Source of the DNA: Dirofilaria immitis
Taxonomy: Eukaryota; Nematoda; Chromadorea; Rhabditida; Onchocercidae
Assembly: GCA_024305405.1 (NCBI GenBank)
Contig: JAKNDB010000085.1
Span: 310,001-374,000, forward strand
DNA: 64,000 nucleotides
Direction of reading: 5' to 3'
The notes under the pieces are model-generated. The model was not told the DNA's origin and did not search any database. It saw nothing but the letters and a program-made list of their open reading frames with translations. This document shows, in pieces, positions 33,201-44,332 of this stretch. Every line of letters starts with the position of its first letter. Position 1 is the stretch's first letter. Made by a program: the position numbers and the translations under genes.

Positions 33201-36200
33201 TTCGCTCCAAGGGATCATTAGCAATCAAACAACTTGTAGTTGACGCTATCCGTCCGTTTTTACTAACATTGTGTAACTGCATAGACTTTGGCATCCTCAT
33301 TTTTAGATTTTTCAGCTTATATTTGACTAGATCTTGGTAATGTTAATTTATTCTACACTTCGTTAGTGTTTCCCATTTATCTGCTCTTCGCTATCCATAG
33401 TTCTTTCTCTTACACTTTTTCAAATTTTTTTCACTTTGCCTTTATTAGGTTATAAGTTTCCTACATTTTAGTGTACTACGATTTGATGCTGCACTATTTA
33501 GGCAGCTCGAAAAACTGCTACAAAAAGCTTTTGGAGAGTAACAGTCCAAAGATCATTTGGTCTTCAATTCATTCCATCATCCCGACCTTATTCAGCATTT
33601 TACATGGTTCAGTGAACTATTTCAAAAATCTTCTGGATACATCCGTTGTCGTCGACCTTGCTAAACGCTCCTATCATGCTGACATGAGCAATCTCATGCA
33701 TTCGTCATTAGTCCTTTTCCACACTATATTTTCATCGTAAGTTTTTTACTCATCGATTATTAGCTTATTGTTTTGTTACATTAATAAAGCAAAATCTTAA
33801 ACGGATTTTAGCTTTTTATTTCTAATTTTGCTGTCATCATTTTTTATCCCGTTTGCGAAAAAGTGTAGCCGATCTTTAACGGTGACAAAAATTGAGGGTT
33901 CTTTCTGCCTTTCAATGCTAGCATCTCAAACTTGGGTTTAATTACCCATAAATTTTAATAATACATCAACGAATACATCAATTACAAATCAGTAGTACAA
34001 ATCCAATGTTATCAATCAGACAGCTTTATTGACGACAACATAAAGGAAAAAGAAGATTAAATAACACCCGATATAGTTGTTCAATCTCATCGTTGAATCG
34101 CATCCTTTATAATAGCTTTGGTGTTCAGGACCATCTTCTTCCGCATAAGGTGGAGGATCCTGGTAGCGTGTGGGATGGAACTCTTTGTTAAAGTTCATTT
34201 AAACAGTAGGCGGACAATTTTAGATTACATTTTACATTGCACAGTAATCTACACAGACAATCAGGAATAAAGGAATCACTAAATCTCTGATTCTCACGAT
34301 TTTGGCGACAATAACTATATCATTTAAAATGTTTGAATACGGTTCTGATTAGTTAGGAGTGCAGAATTATTGCTTTCAGCCAGGATTTTATAAAAACATC
34401 TGGAAATGATACAATAGAGGAAGAAAGGTCTCATCATTTGAGAATGGAACGTCGAAAATTGCTCATGGAAAAACTGGAAAGGGCGATGATTGATCTTGGA
34501 GTTGTTGAAGATACGCAAGGAGCAGATGACATAGAGGTTGCCATTCTTAGTTTAGCTCTATAAAATAAGCTGCGAAGCTTTTCGATCTGTTTAATTTAAT
34601 TTATCAGAAATTAAGATTAGTTTGGAAGATATTAACAATAGAAAATTCTACTTAATTTGTTATTACCAGACCTGTTTTCTAGGACGTAGTTTCGAGCTAT
34701 TTTATAAGTATTTCCGAGGTGGTCCCTACACTGAATTGTGCTGTTTCTTTACTTCAGTTACTTTCATGTGATTTTATTGATACACGACAAAAATCGAAAA
34801 TTGGTAAGTGTTTAGAACTTAGGTTGGAGCTTATCAAGAAGTGATTGCAATTCCCGAATATTAAATTAAAATCCATTTCAATTCCGAATTTTATAAGAAA
34901 GAATTTTAATTATAAAAATTTGGACACAATGTTGAACAAAGCTATGCATGAATAGTTTTCAGCAAAATCATCACTTGCATACTTAAAAAAGAGTGGTTTG
35001 ATACGGAGGAAAGACGGGTGAAAGGTGCATCACTTAATCAAGCAGTTGCAAATATTTTGAGGTTGTTAAGATTTTCTTTATAATTTATAATGCCAGTTTA
35101 TGACCTATATACTCAATTAATATCCTTTGTACCATCATTTTTTTGGTATTAAACATTAGCTTAGTTTATGGCATTGCACTGACATGAGTTTAAGCAATTA
35201 ATATTATTGAGGTAGATGTCCAATGTCATAATGTTTTTTGCCAAAAATTATCGATAATATTTATCTAATAATGTAAAAATGTCCCGATATTACTGAGCAA
35301 TTTTTTAAATTTTAAAATTTTTCAAGAAGTAGAAAAGGTTATTTATTTATATCTGCTTCAAATGATTGCTTAAATTTGTTTATATAATTTTTGTTATCAA
35401 AAGCATCTAATCATTCTACAATTGCGTTGTTGGCATAACCGGATGTAGTATTCATAACTTTCCGCAAGCCGAAGAGGTCAATATTAACTATCTTGAACCG
35501 TGCTTTGCAAATAGATTTGTCACAATAAAGATGGTCATTTTCATTACAATAATAGAGAATTATAATTCTATCAAGTTTGTATGAATATTTTTGGTAATTT
35601 AAGGTTATATGAAAAATATTAATATTAAATCTAAAATGACCATATAAATCGCTTTTCTTAATCATTTATGATATTTTATATTGTTCTGTCGGGATCTGGC
35701 CTATTTAGAAGCTAGCGAAATTTTCCTCGAACCAAAAATGAGAATATTTGTAGGATATACCTTTCATTTCGGGAACAAACTGAACGACTTTCTGCGATTC
35801 AGTGGATGCTAGCAAATAAAATATCTGAATTAGTCCCAGAGGAGGAACGGCGACGAAGTAAGATTTCATCTCTCGAGCCCTGTCATGACAAAGATTTGAA
35901 TGAAGTTGAAGGATCTCCGTTTATCTGTTTTAGCAGGTACTTCGCTATGAAACATTTCTCACTAAAGGACTGCCTGTTTACTTATGTTCCAGTTAATTAA
36001 ATAGTTAACAGTAACTATGACATTACTCAAATACATCAGATCGCTTTTTGTGAATTTACTGTAATATTATTCATTTCAGATCTACTTTTGCTTCCGTTTA
36101 TAAAGTTTTGTTTTGTTCGCTGAACGAAACTATCAAAAATGTTTTGCCATTGCAAGCGGTCGAGAAGGGTAAACTTCAACAAGATAAGTGCTTTGCACTT

Positions 36201-37851
36201 TGGAAAATTGCTGCTAGCAGTTTTTGTCTATTAACTCTACTGATTCGTGTAAAGGCATGTTTTCCATGATTTTCAAGTTTGAAAGCTGAACAAAAGCAGA
36301 ATTAAATCTCATTCGCTTTTTGTCTTTTAACATTAAATCATTGATTTTTTTATTAAATCATTAAATCGCCTTTTGCATTTAATGATTAACTCATTAAAAA
36401 ATGTTAACAATTTAATCATTGAGGAATTACGAAATGCTAGCGTATTATTGACTGCTGCGCGTGAAGGATGCTTATTCTTGCAAACTTTTGTTGTCAAAAG
36501 TTCCTTCATGTATTTACTGTCTGAAGAATCAAGGTGCCTATTGATTTTTGCTTAAATTCGATTTGAGAACTATCAATCTTTTTCGAACGCCATGACTTCC
36601 TGCAATTTATGAAGGAAATCTGTGGTATACATATATTTCAAATAATATATCATAATAATATATCATATAGTGATAAATAAAAACACCACGCAGCATCTTG
36701 AAGGTTTGCGAAATATGGTGCAGAAGCAAATGCCGTTTTGAAGACAGTACAGATTGGTAATCGTTCATTACAAAATATGAGTGCTCATGCAAAGGTTTGC
36801 TTCAATTTTTTTATTTCATTATAATTCATTTAACTGAAGTTTACTGAACTGAATATATGTTGCCAATGACCAACTGAGATAAGTGATACCATTGAGTCTT
36901 GCCAATTTTCCATTACACTGATTTAATTGATGCACGTTTTTAGCAAGTTGAACTCGTATCTCTTGTAGCGTGGTTACTTTCCTAATTTCTGATGTAATTA
37001 AATTATTGCAATTCTTCATCTATTATAAGTTAATTCTTTTACAGAGTACGAAATCTGCTTCACTGTTGAAATTGCTACCTCGGCTAAGGGCCACATCGGA
37101 ACAATTTATTAGAACGGTTCATCAACTCATGATTGGTGTCGATTGCGACAGTGCATTTCAGATAGGACTGTTGAAGAGCAGGAATTTAGATGTTCCTTTT
37201 TGCTCCTTTTTTTCTATATAAAATAGCAATATTTATTTTTTAGATGCTAGTTGTATTTCCTTAAAATTTGCAAATAGCTTTAAAAATTAGAATCTGATTA
37301 TGAAATTTTAGAAGTGGGATAAAGAAGTAGAAAAAACTTTTCATTAATATTCGAGCCGTTTGAATTTCTATAAATTAATTAGGTTAATAATATCTAAACG
37401 CAAAATGATTCATGAAAATCATTAGCGCAAATTTAGTTTTTTTGTTAGAATTAATCCGGATTTATCTTGCAATTAGTGTTTAAGTACTTAGATTTTAAGG
37501 GTGAAGAATTAAAAGAAGTTGAATTGGAAGAAGGTTCCGATGCTGATGATTCACAACAAAATCCTTAACTGGTGATGATGGAGGGAATGACATGGAGCTT
37601 GCAGAGGTCCATTTCTTAAGTGATATATCTAATGTAGAACTGAATATTATTTGTTCTACAATTTCTTTTTTTTTGATTTTTAAACTGAAATATAATATTC
37701 AATATTTTTGATTAAAACATTTTCCAACATTTTTTCGAAAAAATATAATTGGATCATCAAATTCAAGCAAGGAATTAAAAGAACAATTTCTCTTTTTCAG
37801 GAACAAAGCGATGTTGATATGGATCTGGATGGTAATAGTTCAGTTTTCTAG
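24229..37851 (+). CDS. fcd-2: Fanconi anaemia group D2 protein (FANCD2), many exons, several frame breaks
   Basis: About 34 exons. Those I can place: 24229-24337, 24829-25062, 25343-25398, 25510-25608, 25796-25886, 26144-26366, 26623-26744, 26966-27144, 27316-27511, 27767-27919, 28167-28300, 28434-28715, 28814-28920, 29149-29264, 29634-29787, 30089-30165, 30403-30623, 30735-30917, 31496-31625, 32008-32303, 32494-32673, 32922-33023, 33145-33336, 33472-33736, 34380-34536, 34683-34803, 34963-35061, 35754-35936, 36080-36254, 36424-36533, 36704-36794, 37045-37191, 37500-37606, 37801-37851. Segments colinear with FANCD2 include LIQVLPEVL, IYLSFREQTERLSAI and GLLKSRNLD-GEE, with an acidic C-terminal tail. 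FANCD2 pairs with FANCI on DNA at interstrand crosslinks. Frame breaks with conserved protein on both sides occur at 28198-28203, 28621-28627, about 28660, 28862-28866, 34985-34990 and 37558-37561. Exons near 25.9-26.1, 30.74, 32.2-33.3 kb are less certain. Confidence 0.88.
33844..33946 (-). other. SL1-like leader abutting a short ORF inside a FANCD2 intron (possible retro-inserted trans-spliced mRNA fragment)
   Basis: On the minus strand, 33946 to 33925 is a 22-nt sequence ending CCCAAGTTTGAG, the last 12 nt of nematode SL1, and beginning GG. Positions 3-10 are the exact reverse complement of the SL1 segment TTTAATTA. It is followed directly, without a GT donor, by ATG (33922-33924) and a 26-codon ORF ending TAA at 33844-33846. 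An AATAAA-like motif lies further downstream. Adjacency of leader and ATG is what a reverse-transcribed trans-spliced mRNA would look like, whereas an SL RNA gene would have GT after GAG. The encoded peptide (MLALKGRKNPQFL...) is not recognised. A chance match of the 12-mer cannot be excluded. Confidence 0.4.
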
Positions 37852-40761
37852 ATATTTTTCGAATTATCACACTGTTCTATTATTGTATTTATTGACCATT
37901 TTTTCATTGTTCCTGTCTTATTGTTTTAACGGATTATTGTATATCCCTTATGCATGACATACTAGTAATTAAAAATCCAAAAATTAAGAATTTAGCTGGA
38001 AAAAATTCGACTGGTTTTTAGTCCGGAGAACATGTACTACTTTACTTTCAAATATGTATTATTGCGAAATAGAATTTTTGAGAATGACTTTTAAAAGTAG
38101 AACGCGATGCGAGTTTACTTATTGCCATGTGAAGTCCATCAGCAATGGTGTGTAAATCTTGGCCAACAAATTCACAGTGCCCGTGAAAGAAACAACGGAT
38201 TAGATATTATGAAATAGAACATTGTAAACATTTACATTTTGGTACTCTGACAAAAACAAACAAAAACCTTTTATGGAGTGAATTTTATAATGCTTGTTCT
38301 CTTAATCTTCATGATGTTATGCTTCCGAAGAAGCTATTTTCTGCTTCTATCCTTAACACTTAGGGAAGTACTATCCGTCGTTTCTATTACATACGCTTCT
38401 TCAAAATGTTTATTTATCCTCTCATAGTTTCTCCAGAAACTTTCATTCACTTTTCTTTTACTAAACTGTTTGCCTTTTATTTAACTTCTCGTCGAAAATG
38501 TCTCTTTGCAGATTTTTAAACCACTCTTCTAGAAACGTCTCTGTGGCTTGCTTTATTTATATGTTCTTTTTGAGATTTTGTTGTTAATAAACCAAGAAAC
38601 GAAAACATATTGGAATCCGGAGATTCCCGCAGAATGATTTCTTCAGTTGAAAGATTTCAAAGATCTAAATTCGTTCAATCAATTTTCTTCTTAAAATGCT
38701 TACAAGTTCGGGATTAACTTTATGGCCGACAATGAAATATGCTAAATATCAATTTCTTAAAATTTATTTACGGCACTGAGTAAAGGTCAATGTTTAAAGT
38801 TATTTGTTCTGAAAATTTAGCTAACGTATGCCTGGATCAACTAATATTTTTTTCTAGCATATCCATCCTGTCCGTTCTGCAAATATTTATCAGCAATGGC
38901 AGGTAAATTTTAGCGAGAGATCGTCGTAAAAATGATCATCGTGTAATTCTGATTTCATACTGGTTTAATAACTATTAGTTTTTAATTGCAATGATTTTGA
39001 TTTTGTTTAGATTTTTTTTTTCGCTAAGCATAACTTAGAAGGGAGAAATTGATTCTAGTCATAGGATGAAACTGTCATTGATTTCATATTGTACTGTGAT
39101 ATGAAATTTAATTACAGAAGAAAAATACAATATTGGAAATTAGAATTTTTTAATAATTATTAAATATTCTATGTTAAATTTTTAAAATTCTAGAAGAAAA
39201 AGCAATACCAAATGTGACGATTGATGCTTGCTTTCTTTGAAATAATTATTAAAAAATTTGATTAAATTTATTTATTTGGTACTAATTGGTTCGATCTGAA
39301 GAGAAGATATTTTGATAATTCCTTTTTTTTAAAAGATCTTTTCAACTTTGTGAAAAAAATTTCGTCTCTTTTATCTTTTCCAAATTTGTTGGAATATACA
39401 AGCATTAATCAAATAATTTGAATTAAAAGGCTGATTATTTTTATCAATCAGTAATGTTAGGCGCATTTTTATGCAAATTTAAGTTAAATGTTAATGTACA
39501 AAGAATTTTATTGCAATCAGTAATATATTACCTTGAACATTGTCAGGAAAGGAGAAGAGAAATTTGAGAGATAGCATTTAACTATTAGCAATCAACATCA
39601 CAAATTTTTAGCAATGCATTTTGTTTGGTAATCTGTGCAAGAGTCATATTATCAATTATCGAATCATACTGTCATCAGTTATCTTTCACGAGTATAGCAA
39701 AGAATATTATCAAAGTACTATCATTATTTGATTTGATGATCGAAGCATAAAGAGTCAAAAGCATCTTTTGTATAGAATCTTCTTCGAAATAAATTTCTGA
39801 AATATTCGAATAGCATTGGCTCAAATGTTTCAGTTATTTCAAAGCAGCGTTGCAATAACAAATTAAAAATAAGCTATGTACGAAAACATATACGATTAGA
39901 TTATTTCTGATTCAATTATTTAACCTTCAACAGGTATACTTCTTCAAAATATCGAGATTTATAATTTATCTACTGATGCTCTTTTATCAGAAACCTTTAT
40001 CATCGTTGCGTTAAATTAAAATAAAATCGATAAGCAGTATTTGTTCTATCCACTTGAAACTATTCACATCTTTATAACTGATCTTATTTTGATAATATGT
40101 TTGATTTTAGTAGGGATCAAATGGAATAAAATTGGTATTTATATTTTTTTATTATCAACACACACACAGAGAAATTATATTCCTAGTATTACACGCTTAT
40201 CCTTCTCGGGATTGAGATATTATAACCACTGCTTTGCTTTATTTTCTCTCTTATCAGAATTTATCACCATAAAAGTTTTCCTCTAATTCTTATCAGGCTA
40301 AGATGATTAATTCCTTTATCAATGCTTTATAAGACTGATGATACACACTCCTATATCTCATTTGATTGTCTTATGAATTTTTAATAAATTTTAATGATAT
40401 AGTTTTTTATCATTAAAATTTTGCCTTTACCATCAATCATTCTTCTGTTGCTATTTAATGTTTTTTTTTTTTTTAATAATCGTTTATAAATTGATTAATC
40501 TTTGCCGAATATATATATATATATATCTCTTCTTCATATCTAAAGTTTTTATCTTTTGCTTATTCGTTAATCAATTTATTGTTTTGATTTTATTTACAAA
40601 CTTGCAATTATAATTATTTCTTCTTAAATTTCAAAATTTAGCATAATTTGAAAAAAATAAATAAATATAAATAAGCTATATCATACTAATATGTTATCTC
40701 TCTTTCATTTCCTAAATCTCAAATATATTTCTTATATTTATTGTAAAAAGTTTATTAAATC
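37852..40761. other. Gene-poor stretch downstream of FANCD2
   Basis: About 2.9 kb AT-rich sequence. No ORF of note from 37.9 to 40.0 kb on either strand. The 40041-40286 ORF has no protein-like features beyond AT-driven hydrophobicity. Confidence 0.5.
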
Positions 40762-41160
40762 AGTATATTCTATATGAATTCATCAATATATTCTATATGA
40801 ATTCATCAATATATTCTATATGAATTCATCAATATATTCTATATGAATTCATCAATATATTCTATATGAATTCATCAATATATTCTATATGAATTCATCA
40901 ATATATTCTATATGAATTCATCACTATATGATTATCAATATCTATATGAATCCATCAGTATATTCTATATGAATTCATCAATATATTCTATGTGAATTCA
41001 TCAGTATATTCTATATGAATTCATCAATATATTCTATATGAATCCATCAGTATATTCTATATGAATTCATCAATATATTCTATGTGAATTCATCAGTATA
41101 TTATATATGAATTCATCAATATGTTCTATATGAATTCATCAGTGTAATCTTTATGAATTC
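40762..41160. repeat. 23-bp minisatellite, about 17 copies
   Basis: Tandem units with core ATTCTATATGAATTCATCAA, nearly every one containing an EcoRI site (GAATTC). The first units are almost identical; later ones vary (GTGAATTC, GAATCCATC, a short deletion near 40925). The left flank (AAAAGTTTATTAAATCAGTA) is echoed after the array at about 41177-41196 with one T to C change, so the array lies between duplicated flanks. Confidence 0.93.
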
Positions 41161-42943
41161 AGGTAAGCAAATGAGAAAAGTTTACTAAATCAGTATAATT
41201 CTATATGAATTTAGTTAGCTAAACAAATGAGAGAATCTGAAGATGATGATATAGCAATAGCAACAGTAGCATTGATTGTTGAATTAATGAAAAATTTTCT
41301 ATCCCTTGATATCATCATTTATCAATTTAATTTGATCGGCAGCGCCATTTGCAATTTCTTTGCTTGCTGCCCGGAAAAAAAAAGGCATATTTTATTACCC
41401 ATTGGGCCATTTAGTCAATGTTTGAGGCTGATCGTTGGTTGCCATGGATGAAAGGGAGTGACAAAAGAAGAGCGGTGTTTAGGCTAAAATGATTGCTTCT
41501 CATTAAATAGGTCATTTAATGCCTTAATAGATAGCATTGTGTCATTGTAATTAAACGGCTGGTCCTGATTATAAATCGATCGCGTGATAATCATCACAGT
41601 AATGGCTAGTTAAATGATATAGCCATATTTAATGCCTGATGAATTTCATTAATTAGCCTAAAGCTGAATTAAAGAATCGGCAAACTAAAAGCAAATCGAT
41701 TATTGTTAGTACCATTTGTCACTTAGAGAACGTAGGAAGTTGCAATGAATTGACTCTTATGACAATTTGACTTAAAATGTAACTTGGAATACTGTATTAG
41801 GCTAATAAAATTATAAATTTTTTTATTTAAATATTAAGCCAAGTCTGAAGAACAAATATAATTGTTTTTTCTTAATACCTATTTGCGTTATCGGGATTCA
41901 TTCATTCATGGCTAATTAAATTGCAAAGATTATCCAAGAGAGATGCATTTCAATTTTTAACTTCAGATAATTACCAATCATCCAGTATTCATTAGCAAAT
42001 ACAAGAAAGCATTTTAGATTCAAGCGATCGAGAAATCTTGATTCCCTTCTGTCATCTCTGATAATGGGTATTTCCGATCTTGTTAATCATGAGAATGATG
42101 AATATTTATCGTGTATTGATTGCTGATATTGAATTGTTATGAATAATATCATGTAAATTATGTTGGAGATATCAATAAGCATCCTAAAATCACTAACAAT
42201 TATTGACGGATTGTATCGTATGCGAAAAATTTAATTGATATGGGATAATTGATTGATAGTTGTTAGTTCAATATCACAATATTCATTTAATATTTTGTCA
42301 AAAATGTTGGTATAGCTGCTCAAATCATTGTTGTATCGACGAAACTCTGATCATCCTGTATGTATTGACCTCGAGATTTGATAATGCTTATAGAGCACTT
42401 GATTTTTCTCCTTCAAACGTTGACAGGCAACATCTTTTGAATGGCTTATGCAAATATGAGTATCGTATCCGATTGCACGATAAATATTGTTTGTCAAGAT
42501 GAATGAATACTTGCTTACAATTTACTGATGAAGGGAGTCTCACACATTAGATATCGTATATCGCTCATTCAAACTTTTAGTCTCGCATTTGCGATCGATT
42601 GTTTAATCTTTGCTGATTTGCTATTGTTTCATTTCAAGCTTAAAAATTTTATTAAAAAAAAAAGAAAGAAATGAGATACTTTTTGAAATATTGATTAATC
42701 TTTATTAATAATATACAAATATGATAATAGAATATGAAGAAGAATAAATATTTAAAATAATCTTCGACCATCTTTATTCTTTCTGAGATTAATTTATTAT
42801 ATAAAGTTTACATTTTATGAAATCATCGAGAAGGCATTTTTAATTATCATAAATGATATTTTGATTCAATTTTATATTATTAAATTCATTTTTATTTTTA
42901 TTAATAAAACACATTTTAAATGCTATGTAAAAAGATGAAATGA
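41161..42943. other. Intergenic, no gene recognised
   Basis: Contains a somewhat less AT-rich block at about 41330-41700. The + ORF 41227-41451 there (MRESEDDDIAIATVAL...) has no family match I recognise and no flanking splice partners, so I do not call it a gene. Confidence 0.45.
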
Positions 42944-43554
42944 ATCTTATCTCTTTTATATAACGATGAATATTCCTTATGAATCTCATCTCTTTTTATA
43001 ACGATGAATATTCCTTATGAATCTCATCTCTTTTTATAACGATGAATATTCCTTATGAATCTCATCTCTTTATATAACGATGAATATTCCTTATGAATCT
43101 CATCTCTTTTATATAACGATGAATATTCTTATGAATCTCATCTTTTTATATAACGATGAATATTCTTTATGAATCTCATCTTTTTATATAACGATGAATA
43201 TTCCTTATGAATCTCATCTCTTTATATAACGATGAATATTCCTTATGAATCTCATCTTTTTATATAACGATGAATATTCCTTATGAATCTCATCTTTTTA
43301 TATAACGATGAATATTCCTTATGAATCTCATCTTTTTATATATAACGATGAATATTCCTTATGAATCTCATCTATTTTTTTATATAACGATGAATATTCC
43401 TTATGAATCTCATCTCTTTTATATAACGATGAATATTCTTTATGAATCTCATCTTTTTATATAACGATGAATATTCTTTATGAATCTCATCTTTTTATAT
43501 AACGATGAATATTCTTTATGAATCTCATCTTTTTATATAACGATGAATATTCCT
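42944..43554. repeat. ~37-bp minisatellite, about 16 copies
   Basis: Units contain TATAACGATGAATATTCCTT followed by ATGAATCTCATCTC and a variable T/TA run, so unit length drifts between about 35 and 43 bp. Most variation is in the poly-T/TATA segment and in CCTT versus CTTT. Confidence 0.93.
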
Positions 43555-43970
43555 GTAAGGATGAGAATTAAATTATATAGTTAATTTCTAAAATATGTAA
43601 CACTAAAAATTCCATGAACTAAATGAACTATGCTAGCCATGATAGCTCGTTTAAATGATCAATCAATGATTTGTCGATCATATCAATAACTACTTGAAAT
43701 ATATTGGTTTTTATATTGAAGAATGCGGATAATTATCAATTACTTAAATGATGCTAAATTTAATAGAATTTACTTTTCCTCATTTTGATAATTTACTCGT
43801 TTGAGATTCCATCTCAAGTGACCTGTAATAAAGTATGCAACAATTCAGGAAAGGATTAATGAATGATGCAGCTGCTATTTTACGCAATACAAAAAAATCG
43901 GTTTAGCATAAAGCATCGACTGTTGTTCGAACGATTTTTTAATTTATAGATGCGATTTAGAATGAGGAAT

Positions 43971-44080
43971 ATATTCCTATACTTATTATTGTATCAGTAT
44001 CACCTTTATCATACATATAATTTATTTCATATATATTCCTATACTTATTATTGTATCAGTATCATACATATAATTTATTT
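43971..44080. repeat. Two-copy direct repeat (~60 bp period)
   Basis: ATATTCCTATACTTATTATT plus GTATCAGTATCA and CATACATATAATTTATTT occur twice. The first copy has an extra CCTTTATC. This is a recent local duplication. Confidence 0.8.
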
Positions 44081-44261
44081 ATCTAAAAATATGGTATAGT
44101 TGCCACTCTCGACGTTTTCAAAAATCTTGCATACTACTTTTAGCTCTATTCTCATTATTTTTTTTCCATTGAATTTCTTTTCTTTCTTTTTTTTTTTTGA
44201 AAGATTCGAAAAGTAAGGGCCACAAATTAATTTTTGCAGTATCTGTATGTAGTATGAGTAT

Positions 44262-44332
44262 ACATGCATGGATTACACATGCATATATATATATATATGT
44301 ATGTATATGCAGATGCATGCATGCATGCATGA
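44262..44332. repeat. Alternating purine-pyrimidine tract (ATGC/TA/TG-rich)
   Basis: Two CATGCAT-type stretches bracket a (TA)n run, followed by GTATGTATATG and (ATGC)4. Long alternation of purine and pyrimidine favours Z-DNA or cruciform structure. Confidence 0.6.

Noticed and set aside
12832..37851. Reading the seipin, JAMP and FANCD2 frame breaks as evidence of pseudogenes
   Set aside because: Breaks are almost all 1-nt changes in homopolymers, splice phases are intact after correction, and protein conservation continues on both sides, so sequence error is the better explanation.
41227..41451. 74-codon + ORF in the gene desert
   Set aside because: No recognisable family, no splice partners, and composition explained by a slightly GC-richer block.
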